Positions 1 to 6,534 of a stretch of DNA of 15,684 bases are shown one piece after another (the first letter of the stretch is position 1; each line of letters starts with the position of its first letter). The DNA is from an uncultured Gemmatimonadota bacterium. Its GTDB lineage: Bacteria; Gemmatimonadota; Gemmatimonadetes; Gemmatimonadales; Gemmatimonadaceae. Location: NCBI GenBank assembly GCA_903906325.1, contig CAIVJV010000104.1:1-15684 (forward strand), written 5' to 3'. A program made the translations under genes and the position numbers. The notes beneath the pieces were generated by a model. It saw only the letters and a program-made list of their open reading frames with translations, did not search any database and was not told where the DNA came from.

Positions 1-183
1 CGCGTGATGGTGGCCCTGACGGGCTTCATCGGCGTGCTGGCGCTGTTGATCCACTTCAACCTGCTCAGCTCGAGCCGGTACACGTGGATCGAGAACGGGA
101 CGCTGACGGCGGATCAGGCGCCGGTGGCGGCCTCAGCCCCGGTCACCGCCGCCGAGATGGCGCCGCTGCCCGCGGGCCGGTAA
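1..183 (+). CDS. pufA: Light-harvesting LH1 alpha subunit PufA (3' part, start lies outside the window)
   Basis: This is the core-antenna alpha polypeptide, a single-helix membrane protein that binds bacteriochlorophyll and surrounds the reaction centre. Sixty residues are visible, open from base 1 to the TAA at 181-183. The transmembrane helix runs over about residues 4-24 and contains the family motif ALLIHF, whose His18 (of the fragment) is the expected bacteriochlorophyll ligand. The motif SSSRYTWIEN follows, as in other PufA proteins. Beyond it, about 28 residues rich in Ala and Pro (from position 97) form a tail longer than in Rhodobacter PufA. By family topology the tail lies in the periplasm. 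The start and the upstream pufB are cut off by the window edge. Order, spacing and the downstream pufL make the assignment safe. Confidence 0.93.
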   Translation, partial: RVMVALTGFIGVLALLIHFNLLSSSRYTWIENGTLTADQAPVAASAPVTAAEMAPLPAGR

Positions 184-186
184 GCA

Positions 187-237
187 GGTCCCGGGACCGG
201 TGGCGCGGGGTCGAGGCGATACGTCGCCTCGATCCCC
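187..237 (+). promoter_or_regulatory. pufA-pufL intercistronic stem-loop
   Basis: The 125 bases between pufA and pufL hold a strong hairpin. The left arm is 207-219 and the right arm 224-237: 13 base pairs with one bulged T at 233 and a TACG loop at 220-223, which is of the UNCG type. Just upstream, 187-198 is a 12-base palindrome (GGTCCCGGGACC). In Rhodobacter, hairpins at this place protect the pufBA end of the transcript from decay and so give more antenna than reaction-centre protein. The same role here is inferred from position. There is no T-run, so it is unlikely to be a full terminator. Confidence 0.75.
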
Positions 238-295
238 CCATCGGCGCCCACCGCCGGTCGCGTCTGCCGGCGTGAAACGCACAGGCGCCCTCATT

Positions 296-300
296 GGAGA
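296..300 (+). promoter_or_regulatory. Ribosome binding site of pufL
   Basis: GGAGA lies 8 bases before the ATG at 309. It favours that start over an in-frame TTG at 294, which would lie across this site. Starting at 309 also gives the N-terminus MAMLSFEKKYRVRGG, close to known PufL proteins. Confidence 0.7.
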
Positions 301-308
301 CTTTCGCG

Positions 309-1133
309 ATGGCGATGCTCAGTTTCGAAAAGAAGTACCGGGTGCGCGGAGGGACGTTGCTCGGCGGGGACCTGTTCGACTTCTGGTTCGGGCCGTTCTA
401 CGTCGGCTTCTTCGGCGTCACCACGATCTTCTGTACCCTGCTCGGGACGCTGCTCATCATCTACGGGGCGGCAATCGGGCCGACGTGGAACCTCTGGCAG
501 ATCAACATCGCGCCGCCTGACCTGAAGTACGGGCTCGGGCTCGCGCCGCTGGCCGAGGGTGGCCTCTGGCAGATGATCACCTTCTGTGCGGTCGGGGCGT
601 TCCTGTCCTGGGCGCTGCGGCAGGCGGAGATCAGCCGGAAGCTCGGGATGGGGATGCACATCCCCTGGGCGTACGGGATGGCGGTGTTCGCGTACATCAC
701 CCTCGTGGTGATCCGCCCCGTCCTCCTCGGCGCGTGGGGACACGGCTTCCCCTATGGGATCTTCTCGCACCTCGATTGGGTGTCGAATGTCGGGTACCAG
801 TACCTGCACTTCCACTACAATCCGGCCCACATGATCGCGATCACGTTCTTCTTCACGACGACGCTCGCGCTCGCGATGCACGGGTCGCTCATCCTCTCGG
901 TGACGAATCCGAAGAAGGGAGAGCCGGTGAAGACGAGCGAACACGAGAACGTGTTCTTCCGCGATTTCCTCGGCTATTCCATCGGCGCGATCGGCATCCA
1001 TCGCCTCGGTCTCTTCCTCGCGCTGAACGCGGGTCTCTGGAGCGCGATCTGCATCGTGATCTCCGGGCCGTTCTGGACGAAGGGGTGGCCGGAATGGTGG
1101 GGCTGGTGGCTCAACCTGCCCATCTGGCGCTAA
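309..1133 (+). CDS. pufL: Photosynthetic reaction centre L subunit PufL
   Basis: This membrane core subunit of the type II reaction centre binds bacteriochlorophyll, bacteriopheophytin and quinone B with PufM. The 274-residue length fits the family. With Met as residue 1, His154 and His174 match the chlorophyll ligands L153 and L173 of Rhodobacter sphaeroides, and His191 and His231 match the iron ligands L190 and L230. His169 matches L168, which hydrogen-bonds the special pair. Glu213 matches L212 of the proton path, but the next residue is Asn214 where Rhodobacter has Asp L213. Gln105 stands at the position of Glu L104, next to the active bacteriopheophytin, as recalled for Chloroflexus. Five hydrophobic helices are visible. 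The gene ends 12 bases before pufM. The numbering transfer comes from remembered alignments, but the motifs around each residue (SHLDW, NPAH, AMHGS, HEN, GIHRLG) are clear. Confidence 0.97.
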   Translation: MAMLSFEKKYRVRGGTLLGGDLFDFWFGPFYVGFFGVTTIFCTLLGTLLIIYGAAIGPTWNLWQINIAPPDLKYGLGLAPLAEGGLWQMITFCAVGAFLSWALRQAEISRKLGMGMHIPWAYGMAVFAYITLVVIRPVLLGAWGHGFPYGIFSHLDWVSNVGYQYLHFHYNPAHMIAITFFFTTTLALAMHGSLILSVTNPKKGEPVKTSEHENVFFRDFLGYSIGAIGIHRLGLFLALNAGLWSAICIVISGPFWTKGWPEWWGWWLNLPIWR

Positions 1134-1145
1134 CGGGAGACGCGC

Positions 1146-2258
1146 ATGCTCGAATACCAGAACCTCTTCACGCGTGTCCAGGTCCGGACCGCCCCCGACC
1201 CCGGGTTGCCGATCGACGAGACGTTCGGTCAGCGCTATGGGACCGGTGTCTTCAACTATTGGGCCGGCAAGCTCGGTGATGCCCAGATCGGGCCGATCTA
1301 CCTCGGCTTCTGGGGGATCGTCTCGCTGCTGTTCGGCTTCCTCGCGTTCGAAATCATCGGGCTGAACATGATGAAGTCGGTCGGGTGGAGCCCGGTCGAG
1401 TTCATCCGGCAGCTGCCGTGGCTCGCGCTCGAGCCGCCGTCGCCGGAATACGGCCTCCAGATCCTTCCGCCGCTGGCGAAGGGCGGGTGGTACCTGATCG
1501 CCGGCTTCTTCCTGACCTTCAGCATTCTCTGCTGGTGGATACGGACCTACACCCGCGCCCGCGCACTTGGAATGGGGACGCACCTCGCCTGGGCGTTCGG
1601 CGCCGCGATCTTCCTCTATCTCTCGTTCTTCTTCCAGCCGTTGCTCATCGGGAGCTGGAGCGAGATGGTGCCGTTCGGGCTGCTCGCGCATCTCGACTGG
1701 ACGTCGGCGTTCTCGATTCGCTACGGCAACCTGTACTACAACCCGTTCCACGCGCTCTCGATCGTCTTCCTGTATGGCTCCGTGCTGCTCTTCGCGATGC
1801 ACGCGGCGACGATCCTCGCGGTGAGCCGTCTGGGTGGCGAGCGGGAGATCGAGCAGATCACCGATCGCGGCACCGCCGCGGAGCGCTCCGCGCTCTTCTG
1901 GCGCTGGACGATGGGGTGGAACGCGACGATGGAGTCGATTCACCGGTGGGCGTGGTGGTTCGCCTCGCTCGTCGGGTTCACCGGCGGCATCGGCATCCTG
2001 CTCACCGGGACGGTCGTCGACAACTGGTACCTCTGGGCGGTGAAGCATGGCGTCGCGCCGGCCTATCCGGCACAGAACGTCCTGACCCCGGAGCAGTTGG
2101 AGGCGCTGCGCGGCCAGTATCCGAGTCGTCTCGACAACGGCTTCCCGACCTACATCGTGCCGGCGCCGACGACGATGACCGACAGCCTGGCGGCGCCGGT
2201 GGATAGCGCGGCCGCACTCACCGCACCGGCCACGCCTGCGCCGGGAGGGACCCCATGA
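1146..2258 (+). CDS. pufM: Photosynthetic reaction centre M subunit PufM, with long C-terminal tail
   Basis: PufM is the partner of PufL and carries the quinone A site. GGGAG at 1135-1139 lies 6 bases before the ATG. Ligands match Rhodobacter numbering directly: His182 and His202 for bacteriochlorophyll, and His219, Glu234 (in GGEREIEQ) and His266 for the non-heme iron. Trp252 packs on quinone A, and Tyr210 is the conserved electron-transfer tyrosine. Asp45 (GDAQIGPIYLG) stands where Rhodobacter has Asn M44, Tyr197 where it has Phe, and Ser160 where it has Leu. At 370 residues it is roughly 50-60 longer than usual. The extra part is at the C-terminus, periplasmic by family topology, and ends in an Ala/Pro/Thr-rich stretch (about 337-370). 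The last codons overlap pufC (ATGA), so the two are probably translationally coupled. Confidence 0.97.
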   Translation: MLEYQNLFTRVQVRTAPDPGLPIDETFGQRYGTGVFNYWAGKLGDAQIGPIYLGFWGIVSLLFGFLAFEIIGLNMMKSVGWSPVEFIRQLPWLALEPPSPEYGLQILPPLAKGGWYLIAGFFLTFSILCWWIRTYTRARALGMGTHLAWAFGAAIFLYLSFFFQPLLIGSWSEMVPFGLLAHLDWTSAFSIRYGNLYYNPFHALSIVFLYGSVLLFAMHAATILAVSRLGGEREIEQITDRGTAAERSALFWRWTMGWNATMESIHRWAWWFASLVGFTGGIGILLTGTVVDNWYLWAVKHGVAPAYPAQNVLTPEQLEALRGQYPSRLDNGFPTYIVPAPTTMTDSLAAPVDSAAALTAPATPAPGGTP

Positions 2259-3382
2259 TGCCTTCCGTGAACCGGATCCTCCTCACCGCCGTGGTGGTCG
2301 GGACGACCGGCTGCCAGTTCTTCGGCTCCGTCGATCGCGATGTGGTCCAGAAGGGCTACCGCGGGACCGCGATGGAGGTGAACTACGTCTCGCGTGATCA
2401 GAATGCCGCGATGGCGGCGATGGCCGCCAAGATGCCGGCGATCCTCCCGCCGGCCGGCGAGTCCCCGCCGGGGCCGTTGCCCTGGCAGAACGTCCAAGTA
2501 CTCAATGACATCTCCGTGGCAGAGTTCAATCGGACGATGATCGCGATGGCCACCTGGGTGGCGGGTGGGGCAGGGAACTGCTCGTACTGCCACAACCTCG
2601 CCAGCTTCGCCGCGGACACCTATCCGGACGGCAAGGCGATCTACACCAAGGCGGTCGCGCGTCGCATGATCCAGATGACGCGCAACATCAACTCCGAGTG
2701 GACGGAGCACGTCGGCAATACCGGCGTGACCTGCTATACCTGCCACGTCGGGAAACCGCTGCCGAACGGGCTCTGGTTCTATACGGATGAGAACCAGATC
2801 CTCCGGCACTATCTCGATGGCGCGGGGGCACGCGTGACGTCGAAGACGATCGCGCCGAGCGCTGCCAATCGGTCCAGTGTCAAACAGACCGAGTGGACCT
2901 ATGCGCTGATGATCAGCCAGTCCAACTCGCTCGGGGTGAACTGTACGTTCTGTCACAACTCGCGGCAGTTCGCGAGTTGGGATCAGGCACCGCCCCAGCG
3001 TGTGACCGCCTACGCTGGGATCCAGATGCTCCGCGATGTGAATACGAACTATCTGGCTCCCTTGGCGCCCGTCTATCATCCGTCGCGGCTCGGGCCGAAG
3101 GGCGACGCCCCGAAGGCGCAGTGCTCGACCTGTCACAACGGGGTCTACAAGCCGTTGTATGGGTTCCAGATGGCGAAGCACTATCCCGCGATCTGGGGGA
3201 CGCACACCGATTGGGTGACCCCGTTCCCGCCGGCGTACACCACCCCGCCGGCGCCGATCGTGATGGATACGGTGGCGGCGGCCGCGGACAGTGCCGGGAT
3301 GGCCGCGACGCCCGCTGGGGTCGCGACGCCTGCGGTGACCGTGCCACCGCCGCCCGCTGGGCCGCCGGTACGTACGCCCTGA
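2255..3382 (+). CDS. pufC: Reaction centre tetraheme cytochrome c subunit PufC (lipoprotein)
   Basis: PufC is the periplasmic cytochrome bound to the reaction centre that re-reduces the oxidised special pair. There are four CXXCH heme sites at Cys109-His113, Cys160-His164, Cys230-His234 and Cys290-His294. Methionines before sites 1, 2 and 3 (Met95/98, Met138/141, Met219) and Met258 before site 4 are candidate axial ligands. His152 may serve the bis-His heme, as in Blastochloris viridis. The N-terminus is a lipoprotein signal (VVVGTTGC, Cys20), so the protein is expected to be lipid-anchored. Its 375 residues fit the family, but the end (about 329-375) is an Ala/Pro-rich tail. The start overlaps the pufM stop. 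GGGAGG at 2243-2248 lies 6 bases before ATG 2255; a second ATG at 2258 is also possible. It is the last gene of the operon, followed by a hairpin. Confidence 0.96.
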   Translation: MMPSVNRILLTAVVVGTTGCQFFGSVDRDVVQKGYRGTAMEVNYVSRDQNAAMAAMAAKMPAILPPAGESPPGPLPWQNVQVLNDISVAEFNRTMIAMATWVAGGAGNCSYCHNLASFAADTYPDGKAIYTKAVARRMIQMTRNINSEWTEHVGNTGVTCYTCHVGKPLPNGLWFYTDENQILRHYLDGAGARVTSKTIAPSAANRSSVKQTEWTYALMISQSNSLGVNCTFCHNSRQFASWDQAPPQRVTAYAGIQMLRDVNTNYLAPLAPVYHPSRLGPKGDAPKAQCSTCHNGVYKPLYGFQMAKHYPAIWGTHTDWVTPFPPAYTTPPAPIVMDTVAAAADSAGMAATPAGVATPAVTVPPPPAGPPVRTP

Positions 3383-3403
3383 GTCGATGAGGCTCGCAGC
3401 GTG

Positions 3404-3441
3404 GCGCGGGGCCCGGTCGCTGATGCGATCGGGCCCCGTGC
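3404..3441. terminator. Hairpin between convergent pufC and the CstB-like gene
   Basis: The arms at 3407-3420 and 3425-3438 pair over 14 base pairs with one G-U and a TGAT loop. They extend slightly outward with a wobble and two G-C pairs (3404-3441). The hairpin sits 21 bases after the pufC stop and just beyond the end of the opposite gene, so it probably ends transcription from both sides. No T-run follows, as is common in very GC-rich genomes. The rest of 3383-3469 shows nothing else. Confidence 0.72.
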
Positions 3442-3469
3442 TCATCCCGCTGGGGTGAGTGCTGAGGTC

Positions 3470-4888
3470 CTACCGCTCGACGGCACCACCTGAGCGTTCC
3501 CAGGCTTGGAACCCCCCGATCAGATCCCGCGTGCCGGTGACGCCGAGGCGCTGGAGGACGGAGGTCGCGATCGCCGAGCGGGCGCCTCCCTGGCATTGCA
3601 CCACGATCGGGCGGTCACGGGGGATCTCGGCCAGGCGACGCGGGAGATAGCCGATCGGGATGTGCATCGCGTGCGGGAGATGGCCGGCCTCCCACTCGGT
3701 GCGGTTACGCACATCGATCACCGTCACCTTCCCGCTCGGCAGCTCGGTGGCGAGGGTCGTCGCGTCGATCTTGGCCACGGTCCCGAGCGCCCGCCCTGCC
3801 GCGCGTCGATCGGCGACGATCTGCGGCGCGTACCACGCGGTGACGCGGTCGAGTCCGATCATCGCGAGCTCTTGGACCGCACGGCGCACGACGGTGGCAT
3901 CATCCGCGATGATCTGGATGTCCACATCATACGGGACGAGCCACCCCGCCCACGTGGAGAAGGTCTTGCTCATCGGGATGTTGATGGTGCCGGGGATATG
4001 CCCAGTGGCGAAGACATCGGCCGGCCGGGTGTCGATCACGATCGTGCCGTCGGCCAGGGCCTGCTCCGCGCCCGCGAGGTCCCCTTCCCTTGGCACCCTG
4101 AACCCCCCGAGGATCGCCGGGCCGTCTCGGTTGATCCGCTTCATCTCAGCGAAGTAGAACGGGGGTTCCGGCTGACCCTCGAGCACGCCGGCGACGAAGG
4201 CCGCCTCCGGTGTGGTCCCGACGCCCCAGTTGAATCGCTTCTCGTAGCCCACCGTGGAGGTCGGGATCGCCCCGAGGGATTTGCCGCAGGCTGAGCCGGC
4301 CCCGTGACCTGGCCAGACCTGTACGAAGTCCGGAAGGGCGCGGAAGCGCTCGAGGCTCTGGTAGAGTTGCCGCGCGCCCGCCTCCATGGTGTCCGCGACC
4401 CCCGCCGCCTTCTCGAGGAGGTCGGGGCGCCCGACATCGCCGACGAAGACGAAGTCCCCGGTCGCGATCCCGATCGGCTCGTTCGCGACCGCGGTATCGG
4501 TGACGAGGAAGCTGAGGTGTTCCGGGGTGTGCCCCGGGGTGTGCATCACCTCGATCCTGATGTTGCCGACGCTGATGATGTCGCCGTCATGCACGAGGAC
4601 CGCTCCCGCTACTTTCGCGAAGGCGTACTGCCAATCGGGCCCGCCCTCTGCGGAGAGGAAGAGCTTCGCACCGGCGCGCTGTGCGAGCTCTCGCGATCCG
4701 GAGACGTAATCCGCATGGATGTGCGTCTCCGTCACATGAGTAATGGTGAGCTTCTCCACGGCGGCCACGTCGAGATACTGCTGCAGGTCGCGGTTGGCAT
4801 CGATCACGATCGCCTCCCCGGTCTTGGCGCAGCCGAGGAGGTAGGAGGCCTGGGCGAGGCCATCGTCATAGAAGCGCTTGAGGAACAT
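3470..4888 (-). CDS. CstB-like persulfide dioxygenase fused to two rhodanese domains
   Basis: The protein is predicted to oxidise persulfide sulfur to sulfite or thiosulfate in the cytoplasm. Its 472 residues hold a metallo-beta-lactamase-fold domain (about 1-245), a first rhodanese-like domain (about 265-365) and a second (about 370-472). The first domain has THIHADYVSG (His56, His58, Asp60), TPGHTPEH (His120), GDVGRPD (Asp151) and WPGHG (His195), which fit the mononuclear iron site of persulfide dioxygenases. The first rhodanese has Asp-Asp (329-330) where the catalytic Cys would be and is probably inactive. The second has the active loop CQGGARS with Cys432. This order of dioxygenase, pseudo-rhodanese and rhodanese is that of Staphylococcus CstB. 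It begins 6 bases after the exporter gene stop and so is probably in one operon with it. No regulator of the CstR type is seen. The general class is sure; the exact product is inferred. Confidence 0.9.
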   Translation of the reverse strand: MFLKRFYDDGLAQASYLLGCAKTGEAIVIDANRDLQQYLDVAAVEKLTITHVTETHIHADYVSGSRELAQRAGAKLFLSAEGGPDWQYAFAKVAGAVLVHDGDIISVGNIRIEVMHTPGHTPEHLSFLVTDTAVANEPIGIATGDFVFVGDVGRPDLLEKAAGVADTMEAGARQLYQSLERFRALPDFVQVWPGHGAGSACGKSLGAIPTSTVGYEKRFNWGVGTTPEAAFVAGVLEGQPEPPFYFAEMKRINRDGPAILGGFRVPREGDLAGAEQALADGTIVIDTRPADVFATGHIPGTINIPMSKTFSTWAGWLVPYDVDIQIIADDATVVRRAVQELAMIGLDRVTAWYAPQIVADRRAAGRALGTVAKIDATTLATELPSGKVTVIDVRNRTEWEAGHLPHAMHIPIGYLPRRLAEIPRDRPIVVQCQGGARSAIATSVLQRLGVTGTRDLIGGFQAWERSGGAVER

Positions 4889-4894
4889 CGGCGA

Positions 4895-5644
4895 TCACCG
4901 TGCGGTGGGCAGGGCGAGGAGGGCCCCGATGAGGATCAGGGTCACGGCGAATGCGCCTTTGAGCGGGCGTGGGGGGATGCGCTGGAGTAGCGAGGCGCTC
5001 CCGAGCATCCCGATCACCGTGAGGGCGAGAAAGGGCAGGCCGATCGTCCAATCGACCGGCGCATCACCATGCTGCAGGGTGAAGGCGAGGGCGGTGCTCA
5101 TACTGATCACCAGGAGGGAGGTCCCGACGGCTTGGCGCATCGCTTGTCCGCCGAGGACCACGAGGGCCGGGACCATGAGGAAGCCGCCGCCGACCCCGAC
5201 GATCCCGGTGAGGGCGCCGACCGTGATCCCGGTGGCGATGAGTCCGGCGGGGTGTGGTGAGGTGGGTTCCAACGGGCGGTCGCGGAGGACATCGCGCAGC
5301 ATCGCGACGCCGGCGACCAGCATGGTCCCGGCGAGGAGGAGGAAGCGGGTCTCGCCCGAGAGACCGAGCCAGGTCACGATGCGGGTGCCAACCCAGGCGC
5401 CCGCCATGGCCGCGATCCCCATGGGGAGGGTGCCGGGCAGGGTGATGGCACCGGTGCGGAGCTGGCGGATGGCCCCGACGAGCGCGGTGACGCCGACGAT
5501 GGGGTAGCCGAGGACGATCGCCGACTCGGGGCTCAAGCCGACCACGTGGTGGAGGACGGGTTGGGTGAGGATCGAGCCACCCCCGCCGACGAGGCCGAGG
5601 ACGATACCGATACCGAGGGCGAGGAGGGCGGCGAGAGGGGACAT
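4895..5644 (-). CDS. TauE/SafE family sulfite exporter
   Basis: This 249-residue integral membrane protein is almost wholly hydrophobic. It carries the two family repeats, each with a glycine-rich motif: GLVGGGGSILTQP (about 17-29) and GIVGVGGGFLMVP (about 147-159). Seven or eight membrane segments can be drawn. The family exports sulfite, sulfoacetate or related anions. Next to a persulfide dioxygenase, sulfite export is the natural inference. The ATG at 5644 was chosen because the hydrophobic first helix starts directly after it. The frame is open further upstream, but that part is polar, low in family likeness and overlaps the divergent gene. No clear ribosome site precedes the ATG. It is the first gene of the two-gene sulfur operon. 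Confidence 0.88.
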   Translation of the reverse strand: MSPLAALLALGIGIVLGLVGGGGSILTQPVLHHVVGLSPESAIVLGYPIVGVTALVGAIRQLRTGAITLPGTLPMGIAAMAGAWVGTRIVTWLGLSGETRFLLLAGTMLVAGVAMLRDVLRDRPLEPTSPHPAGLIATGITVGALTGIVGVGGGFLMVPALVVLGGQAMRQAVGTSLLVISMSTALAFTLQHGDAPVDWTIGLPFLALTVIGMLGSASLLQRIPPRPLKGAFAVTLILIGALLALPTAR

Positions 5645-5735
5645 GGTGTGGTCGGTAGCAATATGCGGGATGACCGCCGTCGGTGGGGAGCGTGGCGCGG
5701 CGGAACCACGGGAGCGGGCGCGCGGTTTGCCGAGC
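5645..5735. promoter_or_regulatory. Divergent intergenic region, probable promoters both ways
   Basis: These 91 bases separate the divergent sulfur operon and the DUF1295/copper genes. The only AT-richer patch is around 5655-5664 (GTAGCAATAT). Promoters for both directions are expected here from gene layout, but I cannot assign -35 and -10 boxes with confidence, and I see no strong inverted repeat for an operator. Confidence 0.3.
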
Positions 5736-6521
5736 ATGGCCTGGCGATCGATGGTCGGTGTGGGACTCGGGGGGGCGCTGGCGCTCCTCTTCACGCTCTG
5801 GGTGTTGCACCGTCGCTGGCGCAATGCCGGGGTGGTCGACATCGGATGGACGTTGGCGATCGGGATGCAGGCGATCGTGGCGGCCCTGCTCGGGACGGGC
5901 GACCCGACGCGGCGGGCGATCATCGGGGTGATCGGTGGGGGGTGGAGCCTGCGCCTCGCGACGCACCTGATCGTCCGCGTGGCGGGGAAGCCCGAGGATC
6001 CGCGCTACGCCGAGTTGCGGGGGCGGTGGGGCGGGAACGTCGACGCCAAGATGTTGGCGTTCTTCCTCTTCCAGGGGGTGTTGGCGACGGCGCTCGCGGG
6101 GCCGTTCTTCGTGGCGGCGATGGATCCGGCGCCGGGACTCCATCCGGTCTTCCTGGGAGGGATCGTCCTGAGCGTCATCGCGGTGCTCGGCGAAGGGGTC
6201 GCCGATGCGCAGCTCCGCCGATTCGTCGCCGATCCTGCCAACCGTGGCCAGGTCTGTCGTGTGGGGCTCTGGGGGTGGTCGCGTCACCCGAACTATTTCT
6301 TCGATTGGTTGAGCTGGTGTGCCTTCGTACTCCTCGCCCTCCCATCGCCGTACGGGTGGGCGACGGTCGGGAGCCCGCTGTTGATGCTCTACTTCCTATT
6401 GAAGGTCACGGGGATCGCGGCCACCGAGGCGCATGCGGTGCGCTCGCGTGGGGAGGGATATCGTCGCTATCAGCGCGAGGTGAGCGCCTTCATCCCACGG
6501 CCACCGCGGCGAGCGCCCTGA
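5736..6521 (+). CDS. DUF1295 family membrane protein (steroid 5-alpha-reductase-like fold)
   Basis: This 261-residue polytopic membrane protein belongs to the DUF1295 group, distantly related to steroid 5-alpha reductases and isoprenylcysteine methyltransferases. Family hallmarks are VVDIGWTL (about 33-40), EDPRYAELRGRWG (about 87-99), GLWGWSRHPNYFFDW (about 177-191) and the C-terminal GYRRYQREVSAFIPRPP. The RHPNYF segment is the usual cofactor-region motif. The substrate is unknown; NAD(P)H-dependent lipid reduction is only a family-level guess. The start is uncertain: ATG 5736 or ATG 5751 both just precede the first helix, while an in-frame ATG at 5670 would add a polar Arg-rich stretch. 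It ends 13 bases before the sco gene and may share its transcript. Confidence 0.82.
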   Translation: MAWRSMVGVGLGGALALLFTLWVLHRRWRNAGVVDIGWTLAIGMQAIVAALLGTGDPTRRAIIGVIGGGWSLRLATHLIVRVAGKPEDPRYAELRGRWGGNVDAKMLAFFLFQGVLATALAGPFFVAAMDPAPGLHPVFLGGIVLSVIAVLGEGVADAQLRRFVADPANRGQVCRVGLWGWSRHPNYFFDWLSWCAFVLLALPSPYGWATVGSPLLMLYFLLKVTGIAATEAHAVRSRGEGYRRYQREVSAFIPRPPRRAP

Positions 6522-6534
6522 CTATTTTTCCGTG

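Noticed and set aside
294..308. TTG start at 294 for PufL
   Set aside because: It overlaps the GGAGA ribosome site and adds residues absent from known PufL; the ATG at 309 fits better.
291..2048. Long minus-strand open frame of 585 codons opposite pufL and pufM
   Set aside because: It is Arg/Pro/Glu/Asp-rich with no domain or signal, and lies opposite two unmistakable genes. Such frames arise from the GC-rich third positions of the real genes.
2150..3445. Minus-strand open frame of 431 codons opposite pufC
   Set aside because: It is an Arg/His-rich shadow of a gene with four heme sites.
5645..5923. Extended N-terminus for the TauE/SafE protein
   Set aside because: The extra 93 residues are polar, show no family likeness and would overlap the divergent DUF1295 gene. 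Family proteins start at the hydrophobic helix.
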